Origin: Todiramphus chloris collaris
Lineage: Eukaryota; Chordata; Aves; Coraciiformes; Alcedinidae
Length of the DNA stretch: 64,000 nucleotides
Direction: 5' to 3'
Assembly: GCA_025345505.1 (NCBI GenBank)
Contig: JANVCC010010406.1
Span: 18,861,506-18,925,505 of the forward strand
The notes beneath the pieces are model-generated. The model ran no database searches. It was not told where the DNA came from and saw only the letters and a program-made list of their open reading frames with translations. The position numbers and the translations under genes were made by a program. Of this stretch, positions 13,101-26,520 are shown in pieces. Each line of letters opens with the position of its first letter. The first letter of the stretch is position 1.

Positions 13101-16100
13101 ATGAGGCCAACTATATAGTGCCTATGAAAAACGAACACAGGAGAAGCTAAGAGGTGGTGCATAAAGCCAGAGAAGATAGTAAAGAAATGAGAGCAGCTGT
13201 ACACCATTCCACATCCACCTGAGATTTCAAATCTTTGCAGTAGTTTTGCAAAGCAAAGCACTCTTCCCTCAGAACACAGTAGTACACAAGAGTATATTCA
13301 CAAGACCAGTCTTATGACTCTAAGTAATCACAGCCTTGCCTGTTGTGTAATGTCATCACTGAAAAGGCTGGTTGTACTAATAGGAAGTGATGGCTGATCC
13401 CATTTAGAGAAACATTTCTAAGAAACAACAAGCAAGAGGACTTTTAGATTTCTGCATGTCTTCTCCTGGGGGCGCCTGCAGATAAAGGAGAAGTAGGCAA
13501 GGAAAGTAAATGTTTACTTTTTTTTTTTGGTAATCACTAAGTACAGTGCTGCAAATGCAGTTGCATTTGCCCTATAAATCACACAATCACTCAATAAAAA
13601 CAAAAAAGGTGTGTAGTAACAAGGGAGGATGAAAGAGTTAAAAATTCTGTACACTAATTATAGGAACATTGTGTTTCCTTTTTAATTTGCAGGCCTTCCA
13701 TAGTGTATACGCAGTGATAGACTTAACTTTCCTGGGACAAATTCAGAGCAGCAGAGCTAAAGGAAAGGTTTCTCCAAATTTGTCCCTGTATAAAGGTGGG
13801 CTAAGTGCAGAGTTCTTATTGGTAAAAGGTGATAAGCAGGCAGATCTTACCATGTCATTTGCAGATGTTTTGCTGGAGGCCAAATCCTGCTTAACTTGCA
13901 TCAATGTTTTTACCATTGTTAGCTTTAGCTTTTCCCTGACACTACCTTATGTTAGAATGGTTTTGGTCCATTGCATATCATAAAGCCCAAGTAAGATATG
14001 ACCTGTACTATGTATTTTATCTCAGAAAAGAGTAAAATAAAGCCAAAAAGCCCTTGAGTTGCCCACAGTCACAAGAAGAATTATCATCTGACAAAAGCTG
14101 TCAGTTCCTAAAAGTCGTGTTTATACTATTCTTGTCTTGATCTCCCATTTCAAAGACTAGCCCAGATGTTCACTGGTATAATCATCATGTGGCTTCTCCT
14201 TCCCTGAACATCCACCACAATTCACTGTTACTGCTGGGAGAGCATGTCTGTACTAGCTGTACTTAACAACAGTCTGCATGCAAATCTTCAGCAGCATGTG
14301 ACCCACACAGAAGCAGCCCCAGCATGCGTATAATCTCAGAAACAGGAATTATTTCTACTGATCAACCTTATTCATAAGTCTGTATATGCTGGTTCCCACT
14401 GAGAGCAGTTATCTTTGGATACAGTTGAGTTCTGTGGGTTTTGAACTGAAAAGAAAATTCCACTCTTGCCCGTATGAAATGGACTCAGTACTGAGGATAC
14501 AGCCATCATCTTTCTGAAGTTCTCTTCAGTGTAGTGTCTACAACAAGTGATACTGGCACCTGATAACAGAAACCAGTGTTTCCCCTGGACTAATACTCCT
14601 CCATGCCCTTTCAGTGTCATGCCTAACAGTTTGCTCTTCCTAACAGAACTTCTATACAGAGCAAACAGTCATAAAGGCTGTGGTGCCTATTAAATAATCA
14701 AACTGAATGTGGGATCCCACATACATATTCTCCGAACGATATGCACACGTGTATGTCCATGCACTGAAGTAAATGCATTGCACAAGGAATTGCAATGGAT
14801 ATACAGTATTTCATACTGAAGTGTCAAGCTTGCGTTCTAAATCAGATACATCATCTATTGACTCCAGTGCTGTAAGTCACCCTTTGAAATAGATTACTTC
14901 CCTTGTGCATGAGACGGGGAGATCATCTACTAAATCATCTCCATACTGAATCCGATACAGTATACTGCAGAGCAAATAGCTCTACAAAACAGCTATACGT
15001 AGAGGAGATACTACAGTATCTCCCACGAGTTATTGTTTCAAGGGCTGGGCACAGACAATACCCGGGCAGGTTGCTGGTGGACTGCTTGTGTAGACAATGA
15101 GAAGCTAATCAAGTGCTACAATAATCACTCTGACAGATACTATCTCATAAACCTACTTGCAGTAGTTTGAAAGATAATGACCCCCTCCAGCTGCAGGGTT
15201 GTGTACCTATATCTCAGGTTCTCCAATCCATATCTGGTGTATTAATTTAAACCAACAAGCTGTGAACTGGAGCAGCTGAAGCATCAGTACACTCACATTT
15301 TGTCCATTTTGCTGACTCTTCAGTGATACTAACCCCAGTGGCAGGAATGGCACAGAAAACTAGGGTGGTACCATGGTAAGCTGCTAGAACTTGATTTGCC
15401 AGGGAGTGCATGTCAGGGCCCTACTGGTACAAAGGGCAAAAATTTTTACTCAGGGAAGACATTTGCATAACATACATCAAAAGAGGAATATAAAGATATG
15501 CTTTCCCCCAACCAGAGGAAAAAATGGATAGAGGTTCACCTCACTCTTGTGCAGGCGACTTTCAGAGGGATGTGCTGCTATAGTTTCATTCTTTTTTCTC
15601 TCTGTAACCCTTGTCGCACAAATGATTTTTTTTCATTCCTCACTCATGCCCTCTGTGAAAGACAGCAGTAGTTTCCATGTGCTGTAATTGGACTGACTGG
15701 CTGACTGATTCCTGTTCTCCCCTTATGCAGCCCTGGGAACCTGGGAGAAAAAAGGTGGAACAACCAGCCACTCAAAAAATACCCTAGACTATTTCAAAGG
15801 TTAAGGAGTAGAGCATGCAACATCTGTCTGTTACAGACGACTGGGCATTGCAATTTGGATGTCTTGTTCCCAATACTTCCTTACTATGATTGTCACAAAG
15901 ATGACAAAGGATGGGAAAGGCAAGCCATTCTCATTAAGGACTTAGAAGGGGGACTTTTGTGAGGGGAGTATTACACTTTCCTTTTTATGAAGTGTGACAA
16001 TGCTTGGGAAAACAAGATACAGTGATCCTAGCTTAAACTGTCTGAAGGATGGTAAATGCACAGGTTCATAAAGCACAATGTGCACACCCACATGCACCTA

Positions 16101-17469
16101 AGTTAAGCAGCCTTTCTACCATTATCCTGACTGTTGCTTGCCGTGGAAAATAAGTGCTCACACTGCCTCAAGTGTCAGCAAGTCTGAATTGATAGTGATG
16201 CTCTTACTGGGTAAAAATGACCACTGCAGAAAATGTGAAGTTAGTCTTGCGGGTCAGCTTCTCTCCAGTTCAACATACTTGTCTTATTTGCACTTCCTTT
16301 ACCCTCTCCCTAAGCATGGGCAAAGGAGCTGCTGACTTTGGTCACTATTACCAAAGGATTTTAATAGTCCAGTAACTCCATCTATTTGTATCCTTAGTGA
16401 GGTGTTCTCCTTTTTCTTCCCTCTCCTGTTTATTAACCCAGCTTGCACCAAGCCTTTACCTATCCCACTCCTAATTCTGGTCTTATGTGCTTCTCACAAT
16501 GGGTTTCTCAGCAAAAGGGAAACATCAAGAAACTCCCTTGAATTAGGAGGACATCTAAGTACTCAGCTCTCATTCATTTGGACCAATGCTGCTGCATTGC
16601 TCTGGAGTGTATATGTCATCTGTGCTTCACTATTTCAGACATGACTACAGCTGCATCTTAATCATGTTCCTGCAGGGGCTAGCTGGAGTTCCATCACTTC
16701 AGATAACTTAGGGCAGATAAGGAAGTATGGTCTTCTGCCAAAAACGTGCCAGTCAGTGGCAAAATCAACAACTCCTCCATCTAGCTCTGGTTCATTTTAT
16801 GTATGGTGCAACTTACAGGAGGGTGGAAGAAGGAAAAAAGAATTCACTAAAAAACTCCCTTCTTTTTGCCAACCTGTAACTATACAGGTTCATAATAGAA
16901 GGCCAGGAGCCAGGAGGTGTAATATTTTGATGTCTTGTCCCTGCTTGGAATTACAGAAAAGAAGCAACAAAATTATGGAAAACATCCAGTAACAGGGTGA
17001 TTTTTTTTAAAGGATGCAGGACATTTGCAAACATTGTAATTCATAAATTATTTTACCTTTTGAAGTCTGAATTTGACTCAACCTCCTTTCCACTAACAAA
17101 TCACAGCTCATTTCATAATGTCCATTTTTACCTGGTGTTGCCCTTGGGACATTTGCCAACCCTAGGGATATAGTTTTTGCAAATTAATAAATAAACCAAC
17201 TACTGCATTTAGTGGCCACCACTTCAACCACAAGGATGCTGGCAAGGCTGAAAATCTTATGACAGATGGAAGGGAGTCACTGCTTTGAACAATGGTCTCA
17301 GCCCTCTTTGAGTCATGTGGCACAGCAGTTAAAGAAGTTAGGGAAAAATCATGGTACCTTAAGCCTTGCTATGTCAGAATCTCATGGTTCCTGTAAGCTA
17401 CACTGGCAGTATTGTTGAGTTGCATTTTGTTTACCATCTTATTCCTCTGGTTTTGCCGAGTTATTTATA
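10161..17469. other. Intergenic sequence between CR1 copies 1 and 2
   Basis: No gene is recognisable. The reading frames are short and random-looking. A T22 run lies at 11439-11460. A short 21-bp-spaced repeat of ACTAATTCCCATC occurs near 12712-12746. Nothing else stands out. Confidence 0.6.
11439..11460. repeat. T22 homopolymer
   Basis: Uninterrupted run of 22 Ts. Confidence 0.95.
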
Positions 17470-18503
17470 GATTTCAGTCAACATGGGTTTAGAAAGGGAA
17501 AATCCTGCCTAAGAAATCTGATGTCATTCTATGACTGGGTTACTGGACAGAGAGATGAGGGGAAGGCTGTGGATGTGGTCTACCTAGACCTCAGCAAAGC
17601 CTTTGACACAGTTCCTCACAGCATCCTCCTGGAGAAGCTGATAGCACGTGGCCTGGACAGGTCACCCTTTGCTGGGTTAAAACTGGCTGGATGACAGGGC
17701 ACAGAGAGTGGTTGTGAATGGTGCCACATCCAGTTGGTGTCCGGTGACCAGTGGTGTACCCCAGGGATCACTACTGAGCCCAGTTCTATTCAACATCTTT
17801 ATCGATAACCTGGATGACGGGATGGAGTCTAGCCTTAGTAAATTTGCAGATGAGAATAAGGAGGGGGGTGGACTGTGGATCTCCTGGAAGGCAGGGAGAT
17901 GCTGCAGAGGGACCTGGACAGGCTGGGTCGATGGGCTGAGGCCAATGGGATGAAGTTCAACAGGGCCAAGTGCCAGGTCCTACACTTTGGCCACAATATC
18001 CCCAGGTAGCGCTACAGACTGGGAGATGAGTGGCTGGAGAGCAGCTCAGTTGAGAGGGACTTGGGAGTGTTGGTTGACAATCAGCTGAACATGAGTCAGC
18101 AGTGTGCCCAAGTGGCATGGAAGGCCAATGGGATCTTGGTTTGTATCAGGAATAGTGCGGCCAGAAGGACTAGGGATGTGATAGGGATGTGTGTGTAGGC
18201 AGGTAGGGTCTGGACTCTTCTCCCAGGCAACCAGTGACAGAACAAGAGGGCATGGCCTAAGCTGCACCCGGTTTAGGTTAGATATTGGGAAACACTTCCT
18301 TACTGGAAGTGTCATTAGACACTGGAACGGCCTGCCCAGGGAGACAGTGGAGTCACCATCCCTCATGGTATTTAAGGAAAGATTGGATGTAGCACTTAGT
18401 GATGTGGTCTAGCTAGGTGGTGTGGTGTCAGGTCTTAGGCTGGACTTGATGATCTCAAAGGTCTATTCCAGCCTCAATGATAATTCTGTGTAATTCTGTG
18501 TAA
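17470..18503 (+). mobile_element. CR1 LINE copy 2 (reverse transcriptase fragment, internally deleted)
   Basis: This is the longest RT-bearing CR1 copy here. It starts with a frame reading QHGFRKGKSCLRNLMSFYDW and YLDLSKAFDTVPHS (RT motif A), then [21 protein letters not shown] (motif B region). The catalytic box reads KFADENK where FADD is expected, so it is mutated. Several frameshifts follow. Compared with copy 3 it lacks about 235 bp at about 18178-18200, the part encoding [10 protein letters not shown] through the middle of the C-terminal region. The 3' end has the GGACTTGATGATCTCA block and finishes in two TAATTCTGTG units. Copies 2 and 3 share this 3' end and appear to be the same subfamily. 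Confidence 0.93.
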
Positions 18504-18730
18504 TTTAACATCTCAGAAAAAAATGCAAAACTTCTTTATGGTGTTTTCAGTGGCTCTGAAAAGTTGATGCACCAGGACTGGTGACTGATAAATTGAATTT
18601 GGCCCTTAGGATAATTGTTTAAATGTTATAGCAGCTTTAACTTGTCATCTGTTAAACTTATTGGTGATGCAGCTGTTCAACATGCAGTGTGGGTAATATT
18701 TACATGATTTACTGTGTGATGTACAGTTTT

Positions 18731-18875
18731 TGATTCAATAGTAATGTATTTGATTCAATAGGTGATGCATCTAATTCAATCGGGAGTCCATCTAATTCAA
18801 AGGTGATGCACTTGATTCACTAGCTGATGTACCTGATTTAGAAGGTGATGGATCTAGCTCACTGAGAATGATTCC
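18731..18875. repeat. Decayed minisatellite, period about 21 bp, 6-7 units
   Basis: Successive units begin at 18731, 18751, 18772, 18793, 18813, 18834 and probably 18855. Each starts TGATTCA- or TAATTCA-like and most continue with GGTGATGCATC-like sequence. Units are 20-21 bp and differ by several substitutions, so the array is old. It codes for nothing recognisable and lies about 230 bp after CR1 copy 2. Confidence 0.85.
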
Positions 18876-20344
18876 AATTCCCCCATGCAAGGTATTTACT
18901 TCAGTGTGTGATGAATGAGCTTTAATAATAATACATGTTTCTCCAACAGTGGTTGTATTGGCTTCAATTTATATCCCAAGCTTCCCAAATCCGGAGTGGA
19001 GTGACACCTTGCAGCCACGATTCAGGTGAGGATCACAAGGAATGTGAAACATTAGACACTAAAATAATGGGACCAAATTATGTAATAAAAGCTGTGCTTC
19101 CCAGATGAAATATTTTCACCAGATGTGATGTGGGGATACAAATGTCCTGTCACTGGTGTTATTGCTACCACAGTACATGACGAAAACCCCCAAATCCATT
19201 TACCTTTAGTGTCATTGCTGGGATTACATACTCAGTACTTATTTCCCCTGAGCTATGTGAGCTCTCAAATAGCAGCATCTGAACTAACAGCTCCACTCAC
19301 CTCATTTTTTGTCTGTGCTTTTATTTTGTTAGAGGTTGGCAAATATTTAGCCCTGCTGAAAATGGGGAAAAGGGTATTGGTAAAGAGCAGTATTAGATGG
19401 GGTAAGGAGTGTAGGGACTAAGGCCTGTACAACATACTTCATGCAAGCCACCATTTCTGCACTGGGATCATATCCTGGTGCAAACTTCTGGAAGCTTGAG
19501 TTTCACAAGTGTCAGTGCATTGTGTTTCTGCTGGCTATTGTCTACCCCTGAACCATTTCTGATTAGGTCAGTTTCATTACCTTCTCCACCTCTGGATCCA
19601 GCTCCAAAATTAGTGTCAGGATCCTCTCTTTTTTTGGTGATGGTTGGGTCATGCAAGTAACATTTTCAGACACAAATATGTCAGGAACCTTTGCTTGCAC
19701 ACCTATATATAAAAAAGAGACGCTCTTGCCAGACTTGTTTCTCTTATATGTGCAGTGGGCAGCTCTGGATTTGTGGATATTATCACTTGTGCTACAATAG
19801 AGCATAGGGAGGAGCGCTCATTTCAGAAAGTCTGGGCTGAGTCAAAAAACCTGATACCCTATGAGCTTGCGCTCATGTTCGGTTGATGTGCACCCATGCA
19901 CAACTACAAACCTGAAACAGTTTCTCAGTGGGATCTCAGAGACCCAGAAAGCCTCCTCACTGCTGAAAGCAGGTGTCTTCATCTCCAACGCAACTTTGTG
20001 ACTGCTTCTTCCTTATAACCTTTCCCTACCCATATTCTCAGTGAAGAATTGCTCTTCCTGGGCAGCAGAAGCAGCAGCTGCAACCTATCTAGTGTATTTC
20101 CATGCACTTTGTGCTCCATCTGCAAGAGTTCCCAGGGCAAATGCTTCACTTGCACCCTTGTTACTGCTCTTTGAGGCATATTCATTTACTTTTGTGGCTG
20201 CAAGTTTTCTTCTTGTACCCATGTCTGCCTTTTAAAGACTACTACACAAATAAATAACAGGGAATGTGTAAAGTGTTGCTAAACAAACCAGAAATTCTAA
20301 ATGCCCAAACCAATGTGCTAAATACTAAAATAGGTATCTAATCT

Positions 20345-20382
20345 TAAAATAAATAAATAAATAAATAAATAAATAAAATAAA
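20345..20382. repeat. (AAAT)n microsatellite
   Basis: About nine AAAT units, ending in a slightly irregular AAAATAAAT. Confidence 0.95.
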
Positions 20383-21184
20383 TCTCTTTCACACTTTATT
20401 GCTCCAGGCTGTGTCTAGAGATGTACTGAAGTTGTTGCAGGAGTCTTAAGTAGTCAGCTTTTTTCTATCCACTGAGTTTTCAGGGTTGAAATTTGTGCAC
20501 CTCCATTTGGTATCCTATGTTCAGACAGAATACATTAACACATTAGTGTCTGATCTGGGGAAACAGGACTGGTTTTCACTTTTTATTCCTCTGTACTTCT
20601 TTTCCTTGCTTTCTTCCCTTCTCTCTAGTCACAGCAGTGACTGAAATCTGTCTTTTCCATTATGTGATACACAGTGACATCCATCTGCTTCTCCTTAATA
20701 CTCCATCAGTAAAATACATATTCTGTGCTCAGAGAAAAAGTTTATTAACTGTGTTTGCTGTTTTAATGAAGAAAATGAGGAGAAGCGGTAAGTCTGGAAA
20801 AGGAAAATTAAACGGCTTATAGTGATGGTGTCAAGTCTTACACAGAGTTCAAGCTATGGATACTACTTTCAAGGACTACAAGATCTGCAATGACAAGCAC
20901 TGCTGCAGTACTAGGTAAGAGCTTTAATGTATTTAATCTCTTAAGTGGTTCCACTTGACAAAACATACATTGCCAGCCCTTGTTGAATGTAACACTTGGT
21001 AAGTTGAGCAGGCTCCACTTCTTAGTGATGAGAAATCAAGCAAAATGCAGTCTCAAGTGCCTGGCACTGGATCTTTTGGAGAATCTAGAAGACTAAGAAG
21101 GCAAGTACTGCTTCAGTTAGGGAATTTGCGTGTTAAATGGCACAGGCAGAACAAACTCCACCATTCACTTTTCATGCCATCAGG

Positions 21185-21298
21185 TACCTGCTCTCATCTC
21201 TGACAGTGTCTTCTGTCCAGAAAGACATATATCTTATATTTTACCTGCTCTCATCTCTGACAGTGTCTTCTGTCCAGAAAGACATATATCTCATATTT
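21185..21298. repeat. 57-bp tandem duplication, two near-identical copies
   Basis: Copy one is 21185-21241 and copy two 21242-21298. Both run from TACCTGCTCTCATCTCTG to ATATCTYATATTT with about one difference, so the duplication is recent. It lies about 40 bp before the 5' break of CR1 copy 3. The period is a multiple of three, which makes a repeated 19-residue peptide in one frame, but there is no evidence of coding. Confidence 0.95.
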
Positions 21299-21339
21299 CA
21301 AGTTTAGGTGCCATGGAAGTCTCCATTAAAATGAAACAG

Positions 21340-21974
21340 AATGCACTGTGCTCAGGTAGGTCTCAGGGCCAATGGCATCCTGGCTTGTATCAGGAATAGT
21401 GTGTCCAGCAGGACAAGGGGTGTGATTCTCCCCCTGTACTCAGCACTGGTGAGGCCTCACCTCGAGTACTGGGTACAGTTCTGGGCCCCTCACTTCGAGA
21501 AGGATATTGAGGTGCTGGAGCGGGTACAGAGGAGAGCTACAAGGCTGGGGAAGGGACAGGAGGGAAAGTCTTATGAGGAGAGGCTGAGGGAGCTGGGGTT
21601 GTTTAGCCTGGAGAAGAGGAGACTCAGGGGGCACCTTGTCGCTCTCTACAACTGCCTGAAGGGAGGTTGTAGTCAGGTGGGGTTCGGGCTCTTCTCCCAG
21701 GCAATTAGTGACAGGACCAGAGGGCATGGCCTGAAGCTGCTCCAGAAGAGATTTATGTTGGATATCAGGATGCACTTCCTGACAGAGAGGGTGATCAGAC
21801 ATTGGAATGGACTGCCCAGGGAGGTGGTGGAGTCACCGTCCCTGGATGTGTTTAAAGAATGGCCATATGTGGCACTTAGTGCCATGGTCTAGCTGATGTG
21901 TTGGTGTTAGGTCATAGGCTGGACTTGATGATCTCAGAGGTCTTTTCCAGCCTCAGTAATTTTGTGATTCTGTG
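21340..21974 (+). mobile_element. CR1 LINE copy 3 (C-terminal ORF2 fragment with intact frame)
   Basis: A short CR1 copy keeps one uninterrupted frame of 183 codons (21341-21892). It begins in the segment coding for [14 protein letters not shown] and runs through [38 protein letters not shown] and [15 protein letters not shown] to its stop. No RT catalytic motif is included. The 3' tail ends GTGATTCTGTGG near 21974. The 5' break lies about 40 bp after a 57-bp tandem duplication. Preservation of the frame suggests a younger insertion than copy 2. Confidence 0.93.
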
Positions 21975-24900
21975 GAAAGAAGCAAACATTCTTGATTTTA
22001 AATTTTCACAATTTTTTTTTTGTTTGTTTGTTTTAATCAAATAACTTAGCAAGTAACTGTGAGGCCAAAATAGGCTACATTTCAAGGAACATCCTGCCTT
22101 CCACTTCTGCACAGACTTCAAGTGTTCAGATGGGCTCCAAGGTGTGGCCTTCTTCAATTAATGAAATTGTATTTACAGATGAGTTTCCAACCACTTCTCT
22201 GTTTTTTTTGGGAGCTATAGAGAAGTGGAGAAGAAAGGGGGGAAAAGGCATATTGCCACAGGGCCAGGAAGTGACTAGATATACAGCTAATTATTTTGGC
22301 TACTTTTAAAAAGCTTCTCTCAGGAGCTGAAAAGTGATCCCCACCAGTAGGCAGATAAGCAAATGAATTTGTCTCAGGCTTGATATTCACCTCCCAGACC
22401 TCCAAGAGTTTTTGTGTGTTATAGGGTCTGGAAACTGTAGACAAAGCATTCTCTTGTCTCATCACAGAAGTGTCATAGGCACTGTCATTAGTTGAACACT
22501 GCCATTTTTACAGTTACAAAACTTGCCATGTTTCACAGAGGAACTGCAGCTGCTGCTTCTTGGGGTACTGAGTAAAGCACACTTCTATGATGGCCCCCAG
22601 AGACCCATGCACAGCATAGCTTATTGAAACAGATGGGGTGAGGGAGGGATGTTTCATCGACAAAGCGTATTTGTCTAAATACAAGAAGAATGAAAACACA
22701 GCACTTATCACTGGTGCTTAATCTTAAGTCTAGTGAAGTCTGGATTGGGGAAGATGAATGCTTCGCTTGCCATGGTGTAATACACAAACACATAAAAAGC
22801 CCTTCTCCATTCCTCCTTGATTTTTGAGCACATTCGATGCTTAATAAACTCAGAGAAAGCCGCCAGGCTGCCCCTATGAGCAAGCTGAGAGATAAAACAG
22901 AGTATTTAAATCACTGTGAGCTCATTCTAGCTGTGCCCTTTGCCACCATGCAGTGGAAGCACAGCTCAGATCTCTCACAACAGTGTGCAGATGTTGCCTT
23001 TAGATCTTCTTATTTTGAAACAGACTACCATTACCTTGTGTGTTTCTGGGTCTTTCACTTAAGATTATCACAATGTTCGCAAACATTAGCAGATTAGTTC
23101 TGTTAAGTGTGGAGATAATTATCTTCCCTAAGTATATAGGTGGGGAAACTGAGGACGATTGTATAGTGATTATAACAGGAGCCAGAGGTAGAATGTAGAA
23201 CTAAGTTCTGCTCTCCCATCCTTATCTGAGTCTTCAAAATCTATTGTTCTACCATGAAGTGAAAGTAGCTCCTTGATGTGTTTGTTGAGATCAATGAGTA
23301 GCAGCAGGTAATCCTTTCCTCTCTTGTGGGGTACATAATGTTTTCAGGACAAAGAAGCATTTGCCTCTCAGAAACTCTTACTCTCTTTCCTCTAAGGAAC
23401 ATCTTTGACTCAGCAAGTTGCTTTATGGACAGTATTACTTTTGGGCAGGTGTTTATCAAAGCTCCTTCTCAGGGTTTGGCCAAAGCTCATTGCTCTGTTA
23501 CTGCTGTCAGGGCCTGGTTGCGTTAGATGCTGGACTAGAACAGGTGGGGAGATGAAGTCTAAATCAACCTGAAACAAAAGGTTAGAGAATGATTCTAAAT
23601 TAAAGAGTAAGAAAAGTATTATTTTTCCTTTTTACTTTTTCAGATCCCATGCATGACATCAGAAACCTCCACACCTGCGCTGATATTTATCATTACTCGG
23701 TCTTCTTGAGAATTCTGTGCTTTCACTATTTCAGTGAAAGAATTAGAATTTCTTGGGACACAGACTCAGTCTGGTCATAGTAGCTATGACTTTGAACAGA
23801 TGTAAGCCAGAACAGCATGAGACATCTCTCATTTAGGAGGAGTCTAGTTGGATGATTTCATCCACAAGAACTGCAGGATTTTACAGAGGCTGTCTTTCCT
23901 TGCAGCTATCCTTACTTCCCTGGGGATAAGGAGTAAGGATATCAATATTTAAATGAAGTTTTTAGCCTGTTAGATTTCAGACATAACCCTATCAGATAGA
24001 ACAACTGCACAGCATTAGGCCAAATGATATTCACTTCTGGCATACAAATAGCCATTGCTCTGGTTACACAGATTATATAACTGAACTAAACACACTTTCA
24101 CTCTTCTGCTCATAACATTTCTGTATGAACTGTCATCTTCTTTAAACTTGCTGAGCAATTTGAATGGCAAAAGAGCGTATTTTCAATAGGAAAATTATCA
24201 ACAATGGTCTGGGTCTCAGGATAGCAAAGGGACCATGAAACTAGATCAGCAAGCCAGCTGAGAATTTCCCTGGAGAATTTTCCCAGCTTTTGGCATAAGG
24301 GACATATCAGGGATATGGCCAGGAGGTGGGGAGGAAAGGGGTGTGCACTGTGGCATAATCCTTGGGGGCTATTGTTTGTTAAAGCAGCCCCAAGGTTACC
24401 CTTAATTGTGTTGTGGGATGAACTGGCTCCTAACCAGCTGCTGGGGTGTGAGAACTACAAACATGACAGAGGAACCTTTCTTTCCTCTGCCTCCCAGCTG
24501 CAGAAAGCACAGTTTGGCTGGGGTGCAGGTGTGAGCCTCCTGGCTTATTCTTGCAGCTGATCTCCTGTGCTCTGACATGTCATTGGGTCCTAGCTCAGCC
24601 CTGGGACAACTACCAACCAAACAAACTGGATATCTTGTTCATTTCCATAACCTACACCTCTCAAAATACTGGCATAAAAAAAAAAAAGTAATTCTGACAT
24701 GGATGTCCACATGTGCACTTTATACAGCAAAATGGAAACGGACAGTAGGAGAAATAAAACAGAAAAATATTCTATTATATGAGGTACCTATTCTAGGGTG
24801 CTAAATAATAATGAAAAAGAAACTAGTTATTTTAGCACACACAAAGACAGAAGTCATACCAGATCTGGTGTTTTCCCCATTCTTCTGCCTGATAGTGTTT

Positions 24901-26453
24901 TATGCCACCTTCTTTTCCTGCTTTTTGGAGAGCTACTCATTACATCGGTTTTGAAAAATTCACTTTTTCACAGGTTCTGCATTTTTAATGGTTCCTGTTA
25001 AGTGAATAAATCTAGACAAATATGAGGTTTTTGTACATATCTGTGAGATATTTAGAGAAAACTCATCTCCCCAGTACCAAGTCTACTCTCTATCCTTCTA
25101 ACTTTGTGAGACATGTCCTTTAAAAACTACTTCACCTAACAGAAAGCCTCCCAGTGAGTGTGTTTTGCAACATAGACAGATACCTGTCAGCCAGGACTTC
25201 AACCATGGCCTTAGGAAGGTCACAGCCAGAAAATCCAGTTGTTACTACATGACTGCCCACACAACTCATAAATCACAAAAGAGTAGTTGGCCAATTTTCT
25301 AAGCTCCTTTTTGTCCTGTATCAGTTGCCATCTTGTCATGAAAAATCATCTGTATCCAGCAGTTATGCCTTAGCTCAAACAAAAGTCGGAGACAGCAAAG
25401 TTGACATAAACAAACTTTTTGGTACCATACACTATACGTAGGCAGCACTGAGAACACTAGTCTGAAAATCAGAGTGTCATGGGCAATTACAGCAAAGAAC
25501 TATGTCCAGAGCTGCATTCCAAATCACCTGGTTTAACACAGATTAGTACAGAATGATAATACTTTCTGTCCTTATTTTGGGTTGCTTTTTATACAGGATT
25601 TACTGAAGAAGACTTCCCTGTGTGGAAAATAAGAAAAATATACAGACACTGTTTTGATCTGCTAAATTGTTCTGATCACTTCAGGCAATCCCACTGAGGT
25701 TTGTCTTACTGCAAGTGCTCCATAAACTCCTGCCTACCTCTGCTTCTTACCCTCCACCCATCAGAGGCCCTGCTACTTATGCTATACTCTAACAAAGCTC
25801 AAGAAAGATTATGAAACAGGGAAACTGTCCAGGATCAAAATTGGTTTCTTTTTTTTTTTTTTCCATCTTCCAGAGGTAAATAAAAAGTCAAGCCCATCTG
25901 ACAACGGGAAATGGGATTCAAAGCAAAAATAGAACCTCACATTTTGTCAGATATCCAAGGTTTTTTTCTGATGAGAGGTTTTCATAAGAGCTATAACCCC
26001 TTTTGGTGGGGTTACATCACCATTTGATCTAAACCCCCACTGTAAGACTACATCTGTTACTAAGCTGTGTTGTAAATGTCTTTAATTTTTATATTTCATC
26101 TGAAGGGAGTTGTTAAAGTGGGTTTACAGGGTGATGGCTCTTTGAATAAAAGACATCAGGACTGAAGCAAAGCTCTGCATGACACTTAATTTTCACTCTA
26201 ATAAGCCCTCCTAAAACATTACAAGATTTTGTTTTTCCCTGAACTTGTTTTCTCTTCCTTCATGATTGTCTTTTTTTTTTTTTTTTCCCTCTTTTTTTTT
26301 AAAGGACACATTTAAGGAGAATGGTTTTAGTTTTGCCCAGATGACACCACTTCTCTTTTCACCCTAAGCCAGATGTGCTACTCTCTCTGAGCAGAGCAGA
26401 AGAAATCTCTCTGAAGTCTTTTTTTCAAAGCCATTGCTTCTATTTAGGTTTTT

Positions 26454-26520
26454 TGGTGGTTTTTTTGGTTGTGTGTGTTTTTTTTTTTGGGGGGGGGGGG
26501 GGGAGAGGGGGGGGGGGGGG
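26454..26520. repeat. T/GT-rich tract followed by G15-AGA-G14
   Basis: A T- and GT-rich stretch leads into fifteen Gs (26489-26503), AGA, then fourteen Gs (26507-26520). The plus strand could fold into a G-quadruplex. Run lengths in such tracts are prone to sequencing or assembly error. Confidence 0.9.

Larger units (their letters stand above)
18504..21339. other. Intergenic sequence between CR1 copies 2 and 3
   Basis: There is no coding sequence I can support. It holds the decayed 21-bp minisatellite (18731-18875), an (AAAT)n repeat (20345-20382) and the 57-bp tandem duplication (21185-21298), listed separately. Confidence 0.6.

Noticed and set aside
21130-21399. 89-codon frame with a repeated 19-residue peptide
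   Set aside because: The peptide repeat comes from a 57-bp DNA duplication that happens to be a multiple of three. There is no other sign of coding.
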